Shown: piece by piece, positions 1 through 6,499 of the stretch
Numbering within the stretch: the first letter of the stretch is position 1
Layout of the letters: the number at the start of each line of letters is the position of its first letter
Source: an uncultured Deferribacteraceae bacterium
Lineage (GTDB): Bacteria; Chrysiogenota; Deferribacteres; Deferribacterales; Mucispirillaceae
Assembly (NCBI GenBank): GCA_947039055.1
Contig: CAMQYB010000089.1
Span: 1 to 7,378, forward strand
Direction: 5' to 3'
DNA: 7,378 nt
Made by a program: the position numbers and the translations under genes
Notes under the pieces: model-generated
What the model saw: the letters and a program-made list of their open reading frames with translations, nothing else
Told to the model about the DNA's origin: nothing
Databases searched by the model: none

Positions 1-225
1 TTGCAAGTTGGGCTAGGTTTGCAAGTTGGGCTAGGTTTGCAAGTTGGGCTAGGTTGCAAGTATTACGCTAGGTTACAAGTATTAAGCTAGGTTACGAGTA
101 TTAAACTAGGTTACAAGTATTAAGCTAGGTTACGAGTATTAAGCTAGGTTGTAAATATTACATTTAGTTACAAGTATTACATTTAGTTGCAAGTATTAAG
201 TTTAGGTTCGAAATATTGACTTATG
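1..225. repeat. Degenerate tandem array, about 12 units of 17-20 bp
   Basis: About twelve head-to-tail units are visible. Units 1-2 (1-18, 19-36) are identical copies of TTGCAAGTTGGGCTAGGT, and unit 3 (37-53) lacks only the last T. Units 4-8 (54-148) are 19 bp and follow TTRCRAGTATTAAGCTAGG with one or two changes each. Units 9-10 (149-186) end in CATTTAG, unit 11 (187-206) is 20 bp, and unit 12 (207-225) is barely recognisable. Identity therefore falls steadily from the window edge towards rplS. There are no unique spacers, so this is not a CRISPR array. The unit length is not a multiple of three and no ORF spans it. The array probably continues to the left of the window. Its function is unknown; repeat expansion with ageing at one end is the simplest reading. 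Confidence 0.93.
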
Positions 226-242
226 TAATAGAGATTTAAATT
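216..242 (+). promoter_or_regulatory. Weak possible promoter for rplS-metH
   Basis: TTGACT at 216-221 matches the sigma-70 -35 box at five of six positions and lies within the last decayed repeat unit. The best -10 candidate, TAAATT at 237-242, matches four of six but the spacer is only 15 nt. In such AT-rich DNA this could be chance. No other convincing promoter is visible before rplS. Confidence 0.2.
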
Positions 243-284
243 AATTAAGAGATTACAAATAGATACATATATTAGGAGAAAATC

Positions 285-641
285 ATGAAAAATAAGATTA
301 TTGAAGCTGTAGAGAGCATGTATAAGGATAAGGAACTTCCTGCATTTAGATCAGGTGATACTGTCCGTGTTTACTTCAAAATTGTTGAGGGAACTAAAGA
401 AAGAGTTCAGCCGTATGAAGGCGTTGTAATAGCTATTCATAGAAGTGGTGTTGGAACAACTTTTAAAGTTCGTAAAATGGTTGGTAATATCGGTGTTGAG
501 CGTACGTTCCCATTATATTCACCAAGAATTGAGAAGTTAGAACTTATGAGAAGTGGACGTGTTAGAAGAGCTAAATTATTCTACTTACGTGAACTTAGAG
601 GTAAAGCTACAAGAATTAAAGAACGTAAAAAAGGTTTCTAG
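285..641 (+). CDS. rplS: 50S ribosomal protein L19
   Basis: L19 is a large-subunit protein at the 30S-50S interface, where it helps form inter-subunit bridges. The 118-residue product is close to the usual length (115 in E. coli). Family signatures run the whole length: FRSGDTVRVY at 21-30, EGTKERVQPYEGVVI at 35-49, TFKVRK at 59-64, GVERTFPLYSP at 70-80, and the basic tail RRAKLFYLRELRGKATRIKER at about 94-114. The start is firm: AGGAGA at 274-279 lies 5 nt before the ATG. metH starts 6 nt downstream. In many bacteria rplS ends an rpsP-rimM-trmD-rplS operon, but here the 284 nt upstream hold only repeats and AT-rich sequence, so the gene probably has its own promoter or a long repeat-filled leader. 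Identification is certain. Confidence 0.98.
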   Translation: MKNKIIEAVESMYKDKELPAFRSGDTVRVYFKIVEGTKERVQPYEGVVIAIHRSGVGTTFKVRKMVGNIGVERTFPLYSPRIEKLELMRSGRVRRAKLFYLRELRGKATRIKERKKGF

Positions 642-647
642 TAACAG

Positions 648-3600
648 ATGACTTTTAGAGAGTATTCATCAGATAAAATAGTTGTTTATGATGGCGCTAT
701 GGGTACACAAATTCAGAAGATTGATATCGCTGAATCTGTGTGGAACGGTAGAGTTGGTTGTAATGAATATCTTAGTATCGTAGCTCCTGATATTATATCG
801 TCTATCCATGATGATTATTTTAAATCAGGAGCAGATGTTGCGGTAACTAATACCTTTGGCGCTATTAAACTAGTTTTAGATGAGTATGATCTAGGCGATA
901 AAGTTATAGAAATTAATCGTGCTGCTGTCAAGTTAGCACGAGATGCTGCCGATAAATATGATAATAAATTTGTATCCCTATCTATTGGTCCTGGTACAAA
1001 ATTAGCCTCTTTAAATCAGATAACTTACGATACTTTATACTCTCAATATACAGAGCAAGTTGAGTCTGTAATTAACGATATTGATCTTGTGAATATTGAA
1101 ACAAGTCAAGATGTTTTACAGATGCGTGTTGCGATAAATGTCTGTAAAGATTTAGCAAAGAAATATAATAAAGATCTTCCGATCATGGTTTCATTTACGG
1201 TTGAATCAAACAACACTCTTCTAACTGGTACAGATTTAGAAACAGTATCTACAATATTAAGCAGAATGGATATATACGCACTTGGTTTAAATTGTGCGAT
1301 GGGTCCAGATTTAATGCTTGAACCGCTTAGAAAATTAAGTGGGGTTTTTAAAGGTAGATTATATATCTCTCCAAACGCTGGACTGCCAGAGTCGATAAAT
1401 GGCGTTACAGTTTATCCTATGAAAGTTGATAAATTCATAACAATAATCAAAAGTATGCTTGATGAACTTCCGATCTGTATGGTTGGAGGTTGTTGTGGAA
1501 CTGACGCAACATACATATCAGCACTTTCAAATCTAGTTAAAAATTATAAATTAAAAGATCTATCTGTTGATACAACAAGTGGTAAATCATCGAGTCTTTT
1601 TATAACCGACTCATTAACACAAATGCCGTCTCCAGCGTTTATTGGTGAACGTGCAAATGCTACAGGTTCAAAACTTTTTAGAGATGCACTTCTATCATTA
1701 GATGTTGATAAGATGATTGAAGTTATGCGAACTCAAGAGAAAGATGGTTCACATTTTATAGATTTATCATTAGCTTACACTGGTAGAGATGAAGTAACTG
1801 ATTATAAAATGTTAATGCCTATTGTTAATCAGAGTGTTACAGCTCCATTAGTAATAGATACAACGTCATACGATGTTATGGAAGTTTCATTAAAATTATA
1901 TTCGGGTAAACCTATAATTAACTCTACTAATCTTGAAGATGGTGGTGCGAAATTACATCAGATATTTAAGTTAGTATCGGCACATCCAGCCTCAATGATA
2001 GCGTTGACTATTGATGAAACTGGTATGGCACAAACGGTTGAAAAAAAGGTTGAAGTTGCAAAACGTATATATGATATTTGGTGTGATGAGTACGGGTATC
2101 CAGCTGAGGATTTAATAATTGATCCTCTAACATTTTCAATAGGTTCAGGCGATGAGTCATTAAGAACGGCTGCGATTGATACGTTGCTTGCGATCACTGA
2201 GATCAAAAAAGTTTGTAAAGGTGTTAAGACGGTGCTTGGTTTATCTAATGTATCGTTTGGACTTGCTCCAAACTCCCGTCCTATATTGAACTCAGTATTT
2301 CTTTCACGAGCTGTTACTGCAGGTCTTGATATGGCGATCGCACATTCGTCTAAATTATATCCATTATCTAAACTAACAGATCTTGATATAGAGGTTTGTG
2401 ATGATCTTATTTATTATAAAAAAGAAGATGCATTGGAGCGATTTATAGCTCACTTTGCAGACACTGTAATGGTGAAAGAAACTTATGAAAATTTATCACC
2501 AGAGGATACGTTAACACGTAAAATATTAACAGGTGATAAAGCAGATTTAGATATAGTTTTATTAGAGATATTAAAAGAACGTGAAGCAGTATCAATAATA
2601 AATAATTTACTTCTTCCAGCTATGCAAGATGTTGGTAAGGGGTTTTCAGAGGGTAAAATTTTATTACCGTTTGTTCTTCAATCAGCTGAAGCTATGAAGC
2701 GATCGGTATCTATATTAGAGCCATATTTAGTTAAAAATGATGAGAGTAAAGCAGACACAATTATTTTAGCAACTGTTGCAGGCGACGTTCATGATATAGG
2801 TAAAAATTTAGTAGATATTATACTTACTAATAACGGATATAACGTTGTTAATTTAGGTATAAAAATATCTGTTGATGAGATGATAGAAGCGTATAAAAAA
2901 CACTCTGCAACAGCAATCGGTATGAGTGGACTTTTAGTTAAATCTACATTAATTATGCGAGATAATATCTTAAAGATATCAGAAACATTAAATGATGTAA
3001 AAGTTTTATTAGGTGGGGCTGCACTTACAAGAAAATTTGTTGAAGCAGATTGTGAGCCGTTAATACCTTCAAAAGTTTTTTACTGTAAAGATGCGTTTGA
3101 TGCGATCAATGTTTTAGAAGATAAGTATGTAGCTAAAAAATCACCTGATAGAGGAACTGGGTCAGCAGATGGTTTGGCTAAAGTTTATGAGAAAGAGAAT
3201 ATAACTTTTTCAGAAGTGCCAACTCCTCCATTTTACGGAGTGAAAATTATTGAAAAATATCCTCTTGCGAAAGCGTTAAAATATTTTAATAAATTCTCAC
3301 TTTTCAAAACTGCATGGGGATATAAGGTTGATGACAGAGCGTCATTAGCTGAAGCTGAAGCTGAGTACGAAATTTTACTAAATAAACTTATAAAAGATAA
3401 TGTGTTAGATATTAAAGCTAGTTACGGTTTTTTCAAAACTATTAGAAAGAATGAAGATGACGGTAATATGACAGTTTACGATGCAGATGATAATGAAGTT
3501 GCAACATTCAACTTTCCGTTTATACGAAACCGTTCGCTTGCTGAGTATTTTCCTGTAGGCAAAGAAGATCTGATAGCGTTACAGATTGTAACGGTTGGAA

Positions 3601-3959
3601 GTGGTGCTATAGATTACAGTAAAGGCAATTTTGAAGAGTCTAAGTATAAGGATTATCTTTTATCGCATGGATTTTTCACATTATTAACTGAAGCTATAGC
3701 TGATTCTGTTCATACAGATATTCGTGCTGATTTAGGTTTTAAAGAAGATTTATCTATCAACTCTATTTTGAGTAACAAGTTTAGATCTTGTAGATACTCA
3801 TTTGGTTATGCACAGCTTCCAGAGTTGTCTAGTAACGATACTATAATCAAACTATTGGGTGGTGAGAAGTTAGGTATTTCATTTAATTCATCATCACAGA
3901 TGGAGCCAGAATTCACAACAGCTGCAATAGTTATTCATCATGAATGTGCTAAATATTAA
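648..3959 (+). CDS. metH: Cobalamin-dependent methionine synthase
   Basis: The enzyme transfers a methyl group from 5-methyltetrahydrofolate to homocysteine through methylcobalamin, giving methionine and tetrahydrofolate in the cytosol. All four modules are present in 1103 residues (E. coli has 1227). The homocysteine module (about 11-300) has DGAMGT at 15-20 and the zinc ligands Cys215 (GLNC), Cys282 and Cys283 (GGCCG). The pterin module (about 330-600) has IGERANATGS at 332-341 and GLSNVSFGL at 531-539. The cap (about 620-695) and B12 domain (about 703-830) carry DVHDIG with Asp713, axial ligand His715 and Gly718, plus Ser760 and GG at 789-790. The C-terminal reactivation domain (about 865-1103) has the AdoMet motif R1049-xxx-G1053-Y1054-xxx-P1058. 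The enzyme should therefore be self-reactivating, given AdoMet and an electron donor. The ATG has no close Shine-Dalgarno site (AAAGG ends 13 nt upstream) and follows rplS by 6 nt, so coupled translation is likely. It implies a need for B12; no cobalamin riboswitch or metF is seen here. Confidence 0.97.
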   Translation: MTFREYSSDKIVVYDGAMGTQIQKIDIAESVWNGRVGCNEYLSIVAPDIISSIHDDYFKSGADVAVTNTFGAIKLVLDEYDLGDKVIEINRAAVKLARDAADKYDNKFVSLSIGPGTKLASLNQITYDTLYSQYTEQVESVINDIDLVNIETSQDVLQMRVAINVCKDLAKKYNKDLPIMVSFTVESNNTLLTGTDLETVSTILSRMDIYALGLNCAMGPDLMLEPLRKLSGVFKGRLYISPNAGLPESINGVTVYPMKVDKFITIIKSMLDELPICMVGGCCGTDATYISALSNLVKNYKLKDLSVDTTSGKSSSLFITDSLTQMPSPAFIGERANATGSKLFRDALLSLDVDKMIEVMRTQEKDGSHFIDLSLAYTGRDEVTDYKMLMPIVNQSVTAPLVIDTTSYDVMEVSLKLYSGKPIINSTNLEDGGAKLHQIFKLVSAHPASMIALTIDETGMAQTVEKKVEVAKRIYDIWCDEYGYPAEDLIIDPLTFSIGSGDESLRTAAIDTLLAITEIKKVCKGVKTVLGLSNVSFGLAPNSRPILNSVFLSRAVTAGLDMAIAHSSKLYPLSKLTDLDIEVCDDLIYYKKEDALERFIAHFADTVMVKETYENLSPEDTLTRKILTGDKADLDIVLLEILKEREAVSIINNLLLPAMQDVGKGFSEGKILLPFVLQSAEAMKRSVSILEPYLVKNDESKADTIILATVAGDVHDIGKNLVDIILTNNGYNVVNLGIKISVDEMIEAYKKHSATAIGMSGLLVKSTLIMRDNILKISETLNDVKVLLGGAALTRKFVEADCEPLIPSKVFYCKDAFDAINVLEDKYVAKKSPDRGTGSADGLAKVYEKENITFSEVPTPPFYGVKIIEKYPLAKALKYFNKFSLFKTAWGYKVDDRASLAEAEAEYEILLNKLIKDNVLDIKASYGFFKTIRKNEDDGNMTVYDADDNEVATFNFPFIRNRSLAEYFPVGKEDLIALQIVTVGSGAIDYSKGNFEESKYKDYLLSHGFFTLLTEAIADSVHTDIRADLGFKEDLSINSILSNKFRSCRYSFGYAQLPELSSNDTIIKLLGGEKLGISFNSSSQMEPEFTTAAIVIHHECAKY

Positions 3960-3961
3960 TT

Positions 3962-4015
3962 CATTTCCTTAAAGAACATCAAATATAGACACATTTCATT
4001 AAACAATTCATTAAA
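3962..4015. repeat. Short 12-bp repeats in the metH-ftsB gap
   Basis: CATTTCATTAAA at 3992-4003 is followed directly by CAATTCATTAAA at 4004-4015 (11 of 12 identical). A third copy, CATTTCCTTAAA, lies at 3962-3973 (11 of 12 to the first). The units are AT-rich and few, so chance similarity cannot be fully excluded. No hairpin terminator for metH is evident in this gap. Confidence 0.5.
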
Positions 4016-4029
4016 TATCTATAATTTTC

Positions 4030-4058
4030 TTTTAATATTTTGGTTAACATGATACACT
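4030..4058 (+). promoter_or_regulatory. Possible extended -10 promoter before the ftsB-like gene
   Basis: TACACT at 4053-4058 matches four of six -10 positions and is preceded by TG at 4050-4051, forming an extended -10 element (TGaTACACT). The -35 region at 4030-4035 (TTTTAA) is poor, as is usual for extended -10 promoters. Transcription would start about 45 nt before the ATG at 4112. The 152-nt gap after metH makes an internal promoter plausible, but this is inference. Confidence 0.3.
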
Positions 4059-4111
4059 CTAGTTGAGTGATTATCACTATTTATTATATACTTAAAGTGA
4101 GATACTGTTTC

Positions 4112-4417
4112 ATGAAATATACAGTAGTTTTTATTGCGCTTACTATTTTCCTTATTTTTTATACGATATTTGGACATAATGGTATATTGAAGTTTATTGA
4201 GATGTCTAAAATAAGATTAGAGTATGAAAATAAGACTGAGGATTTAAGTGGTCGGATAACATTTATTGAAAAAGAGTTAGATCTGATCTCTAAAGATAAT
4301 GAATATCTTGAATTTTTAATAAGAAAAGATATTGGTATGCAAAAAGAAGGAGAAGATGTATACATATTAGATGAAAACATTTATCGTCTAGACAATTTAA
4401 CGTCTGGTGGTAATTAA
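4112..4417 (+). CDS. ftsB: FtsB/DivIC-family cell division protein
   Basis: FtsB/DivIC proteins are small bitopic membrane proteins that join the FtsL-FtsQ complex and help activate septal peptidoglycan synthesis. The 101-residue product has the family layout. A short N-terminus leads to one membrane segment at about 4-20, then FGHNG at 20-24 matching the family's G-x-x-G region. A charged coiled-coil stretch follows at about 28-70, then the C-terminal motif IRKDIGMQKEGEDVYIL at about 70-86, equivalent to the family's AR-x-x-LGM-x-x-x-GE-x-x-y. I chose the ATG at 4112. A GTG at 4067 would add 15 residues before the membrane segment without family support. The Shine-Dalgarno is weak (GTGAG at 4097-4101). 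The last nine or so residues lie inside a 49-bp repeat that continues past the stop, so the extreme C-terminus may be recent. The symbol is given by family; DivIC naming would be equally valid. Confidence 0.83.
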   Translation: MKYTVVFIALTIFLIFYTIFGHNGILKFIEMSKIRLEYENKTEDLSGRITFIEKELDLISKDNEYLEFLIRKDIGMQKEGEDVYILDENIYRLDNLTSGGN

Positions 4418-4500
4418 GTATATATAAAATTATCGTCTAGGTGATTTGCCGTTTGATGATAATTGATTATATATAAATTTATCTATACAATACACCTAAC
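4381..4500. repeat. Diverged 49-bp tandem repeat overlapping the ftsB 3' end
   Basis: Copy 1 (4381-4429) and copy 2 (4430-4478) are directly adjacent and align without gaps at 38 of 49 positions. The first 11 bases, TTATCGTCTAG, are identical, as is the later stretch TATATAAA. Eight of the eleven differences are transitions. A third, partial copy seems to start at 4479: TTATC followed by TATACAAT resembles TTATC-gtc-TAGACAAT of copy 1. Copy 1 contains the last codons and stop of the ftsB-like gene; copies 2-3 fill the space before xseA and contain its likely promoter. This is an old local tandem duplication, not an insertion element: there are no inverted ends and no ORF. Confidence 0.8.
4463..4491 (+). 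promoter_or_regulatory. Likely promoter of xseA
   Basis: TTGATT at 4463-4468 (four of six to the -35 consensus), an exact 17-nt spacer, and TACAAT at 4486-4491 (five of six to the -10 consensus) form the best promoter-like pair seen in this window. Transcription would begin near 4498-4499, only about 7 nt before the xseA ATG. The -35 lies in repeat copy 2 and the -10 in the partial third copy, so the promoter seems to have arisen within decayed repeat DNA. Confidence 0.45.
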
Positions 4501-4505
4501 TTGCT

Positions 4506-5912
4506 ATGCGAAGTTATACAGTTAAAGAATTTACTGAAGAAATAAAGTCAATATTGACAGCAACGTATGATACACTAATTTCTATATCTGGTGAAATATC
4601 AGATATTTCGTGTTCATCAGCTGGGCATTACTATTTTAGGTTAAAAGAGTTAGGCACAGTTTTAAATGTTGCATACTTTAAGAATTACAGTTCTGTTAGA
4701 AACGCATTTATCCCTAAACATGGAGATAAAGTTGTTGTTATCGGAATGGTCAACTTATATGAAGCCGATGGTTCGTATAAGTTTTTAGCACGTAAGATAA
4801 TATTTTCATCAGATGGAGATCTATACAAACAGTTTACGGACTCAAAAAACCGTCTTGAGTTAGAGGGTTTATTTGATGAAGAACGTAAAAAGATATTACC
4901 AAGTAGTATCTTTAGAATAGCCATTGCAACATCTCTTCAAGCAGCAGCGTTGAAGGATTTTTTATCAACTATAAAAAGGTTTAATGCTAAGTTAGAGATA
5001 GATATTTACTCTATACCTGTTCAAGGTATTCAATCTGTTTTTGAAGTTATTAAAGTTTTAGATAAGATAGAGTTAGTGTCTAAAAATTATGATATATTAG
5101 TTATAACAAGAGGTGGTGGATCCTTAGATGATTTATCACTTTTTAACGATGAGAGTCTAGCAAGAAAAGTTTCATCAATGAGTGTTCCAGTTATATCAGC
5201 TATCGGACATGAGAGAGATTATTTGATATTAGATTTTGTAGCAGATGTCAGAGCGTCAACTCCGACTGCTGCTGCTGAAATTGTTTCAAATATTTATGTA
5301 GAGATGGATTATAAACTATCAAGGTTAAGCAGTTCTTTGATAGATAGTTTTAGAGATATGATTGAAGAGTACAGCTACAATTTAGATAGGTATGAAACGG
5401 CGTTGATTTCTAATTCTCCAGATCATGTTTTAAACGGTTATAGAGCTAAATTAAATTTTTTAAATGTACGAATTAAAGATGTTATAATTAATAGATGTTA
5501 CAGAGAGAAGAGTAAACTTAACTATCTTCAAAAAGAGTTAGAGAAATCACATCCTTTAAAAGTTGTGGCTAATCTAAAGGCTGAAAGCGTTTATTTGAAT
5601 GATAGTTTGATGAAAAATTTTAAGACTATTTTGGCGAATAAAAGATCATCACTTTCATTGACTGATGATAAATTAGTAAAAGTTTTTGATAATATAATAG
5701 AGAGAAAGAGATCATCACTTTCGTTGATAGATGCTAAATTAAAACTTTTAAATCCGTACAATGTTTTAGATAGAGGATACGCTATTGTAAGCAAAGACGG
5801 CGGAGTTTTTAATAGCGAGACAGCGGTTATTGATGGTGATTATTTAGAGATTAGATTAAAAGATATAAAAGTTATAAGTAAGTTTATAACTAAAGAAGAT
5901 ATTAAGATTTAA
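4506..5912 (+). CDS. xseA: Exodeoxyribonuclease VII large subunit
   Basis: XseA is the catalytic subunit of exonuclease VII, which degrades single-stranded DNA from both ends into short oligonucleotides in repair. The 468 residues match the family (456 in E. coli). An N-terminal OB-fold DNA-binding domain spans about 1-100 (SGEISD at 28-33, GHYYFRLKE at 40-48). The catalytic domain has ATS at 141-143, RGGGSLDDLSLFNDE at 202-216 and SAIGHERDYLILDFVADVRASTPTAAAE at about 231-258. Asp151, Arg202, His235 and Asp238 correspond by motif and spacing to residues reported as catalytic in E. coli. Helical coiled-coil segments (about 262-410), which bind XseB, lead to NPYNVLDRGYAIVSKDG at 416-432, the family's C-terminal motif. 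M1 is the only sensible start: TAA at 4497-4499 closes the frame just upstream. There is no Shine-Dalgarno site. No xseB follows, although it often does in other bacteria. Three 22-residue repeats lie at 358-413. Confidence 0.97.
   Translation: MRSYTVKEFTEEIKSILTATYDTLISISGEISDISCSSAGHYYFRLKELGTVLNVAYFKNYSSVRNAFIPKHGDKVVVIGMVNLYEADGSYKFLARKIIFSSDGDLYKQFTDSKNRLELEGLFDEERKKILPSSIFRIAIATSLQAAALKDFLSTIKRFNAKLEIDIYSIPVQGIQSVFEVIKVLDKIELVSKNYDILVITRGGGSLDDLSLFNDESLARKVSSMSVPVISAIGHERDYLILDFVADVRASTPTAAAEIVSNIYVEMDYKLSRLSSSLIDSFRDMIEEYSYNLDRYETALISNSPDHVLNGYRAKLNFLNVRIKDVIINRCYREKSKLNYLQKELEKSHPLKVVANLKAESVYLNDSLMKNFKTILANKRSSLSLTDDKLVKVFDNIIERKRSSLSLIDAKLKLLNPYNVLDRGYAIVSKDGGVFNSETAVIDGDYLEIRLKDIKVISKFITKEDIKI
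5577..5744 (+). repeat. In-frame 66-bp repeats in the XseA coiled coil
   Basis: Residues 379-390 (KRSSLSLTDDKL) and 401-412 (KRSSLSLIDAKL) repeat with a period of exactly 22 residues. The DNA shows the same: 5643-5675 and 5709-5741 are identical at 29 of 33 bases. An older copy at residues 358-378 keeps the K-x-x-S-x-x-L-x-D pattern followed by F-x-x-I. The last copy stops where the conserved LLNPYNVL motif begins. XseA proteins are known to vary in the length and number of helical repeats in this region, where the small subunits bind; this copy pair looks recent. Confidence 0.8.
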
Positions 5913-5914
5913 AA

Positions 5915-5957
5915 AAAGTGATTTAGCAATTGTAGTTGTATGTTAAAAATCATCTTT
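5915..5957 (+). promoter_or_regulatory. Imperfect hairpin between xseA and greA
   Basis: AAAGTGATTT at 5915-5924 can pair with AAATCATCTTT at 5947-5957 with one bulged base, leaving a 22-nt loop. It is followed by ATTTT and then the greA Shine-Dalgarno site at 5963. It might act as a weak terminator of xseA transcripts or a leader structure of greA, but the stem is A-U rich and the loop long. Support is weak. Confidence 0.22.
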
Positions 5958-5962
5958 ATTTT

Positions 5963-5968
5963 GAGGAG
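5963..5968 (+). promoter_or_regulatory. Ribosome binding site that fixes the greA start
   Basis: GAGGAG lies 10 nt before the ATG at 5979. An earlier in-frame ATG at 5940 lies upstream of this site and lacks one of its own, so the site supports the shorter protein. Confidence 0.75.
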
Positions 5969-5978
5969 TTTAGGGTTT

Positions 5979-6455
5979 ATGCAGAGAATACCTATATCGA
6001 AATTGGGTTATGAGAGATTGAAAACAGAGTTAGAGAGACTGAAAACTGTTGAAAGTCCTCTAATCGTTCAAGAGATTGCTATAGCTAGAGGTCATGGTGA
6101 TTTGAGTGAGAATGCAGAGTATGATGCTGCTAAAGAACGCCAAGGATTAATTGAGGCTAGAATTAGTGAACTTGATGGTAAGATGTCATTATTTGATGTT
6201 ATCGATATGAGCAATATCAAAGGTGATAAAGTTACTTTTGGAGCAACAGTTGTGTTAGAAAATATAGAAACTGATGAAATCAAAAAGTATAGAGTTTTAG
6301 GACCTGATGAAGCTGATATAACGAAGGGAGAGATATCTGTTTTATCTCCACTTTCAAGAGCTATGATCGGCAAGAAAGAGGGCGATGATATTTTAGTTGT
6401 AGCGCCAGGTGGTGATATTGAGTACGAAATTAAAAAAATATCTTTCGAAAATTAA
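5979..6455 (+). CDS. greA: Transcription elongation factor GreA
   Basis: GreA enters the secondary channel of RNA polymerase and stimulates cleavage of the 3' end of backtracked transcripts, rescuing stalled complexes. From the ATG at 5979 the product is 158 residues, the same as E. coli GreA, and the numbering agrees. The acidic tip of the N-terminal coiled coil has Asp41 and Glu44 in GDLSENAEYDAAKERQ (40-55). The N-terminal coiled coil spans about 1-75. The C-terminal FKBP-like domain (about 80-158) has LGPDEAD at about 109-115, GEISVLSPLSRAMIGKKEGD at about 118-137 and a terminal EYEIKKI. The alternative ATG at 5940 would add 13 hydrophobic residues absent from the family and sits before the Shine-Dalgarno site. 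The gene lies 66 nt after xseA and 44 nt before pgsA. Confidence 0.96.
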   Translation: MQRIPISKLGYERLKTELERLKTVESPLIVQEIAIARGHGDLSENAEYDAAKERQGLIEARISELDGKMSLFDVIDMSNIKGDKVTFGATVVLENIETDEIKKYRVLGPDEADITKGEISVLSPLSRAMIGKKEGDDILVVAPGGDIEYEIKKISFEN

Positions 6456-6473
6456 TGTTAAAATTCGTATAAC
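6445..6473 (+). promoter_or_regulatory. Possible promoter before pgsA
   Basis: TCGAAA at 6445-6450 (four of six), a 17-nt spacer, and TATAAC at 6468-6473 (five of six) resemble a sigma-70 promoter. It overlaps the last codons of greA and would start a transcript near 6480, leaving a leader of about 20 nt that contains AGAGGA at 6484-6489. Plausible, but chance matches are common in AT-rich DNA. Confidence 0.3.
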
Positions 6474-6499
6474 AGTTTGAAAGAGAGGATCGTATAGAG

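Noticed and set aside
1..225. CRISPR array or plasmid iterons at the left edge
   Set aside because: Units are directly contiguous without spacers, and no replication initiator or cas gene is nearby; the neighbours are chromosomal housekeeping genes.
1755..1800. Apparent loss of the usual Asn in the MetH pterin-domain D-x-N motif (Asp372-Leu-Ser)
   Set aside because: The wording around it (D-L-x-x-x-Y-x-GRDE) resembles a known MetH variant form, such as the actinobacterial type, so it does not indicate an inactive enzyme.
3349..3373. GCTGAA codon repeat in metH (AEAEAE)
   Set aside because: A three-copy dipeptide run in a helical charged segment is common and not informative.
4067..4111. GTG start giving a 116-residue FtsB-like protein
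   Set aside because: The extra 15 residues precede the family's normal N-terminus and the ATG at 4112 begins directly before the membrane segment.
5940..5978. Longer GreA beginning at the ATG at 5940
   Set aside because: It adds 13 residues foreign to the family; GAGGAG at 5963-5968 and the exact 158-residue length favour 5979.
1958..6373. Minus-strand ORFs of 67-93 codons inside metH, ftsB, xseA and greA
   Set aside because: They are antisense shadows of well-supported genes, lack ribosome binding sites and show no recognisable domain.
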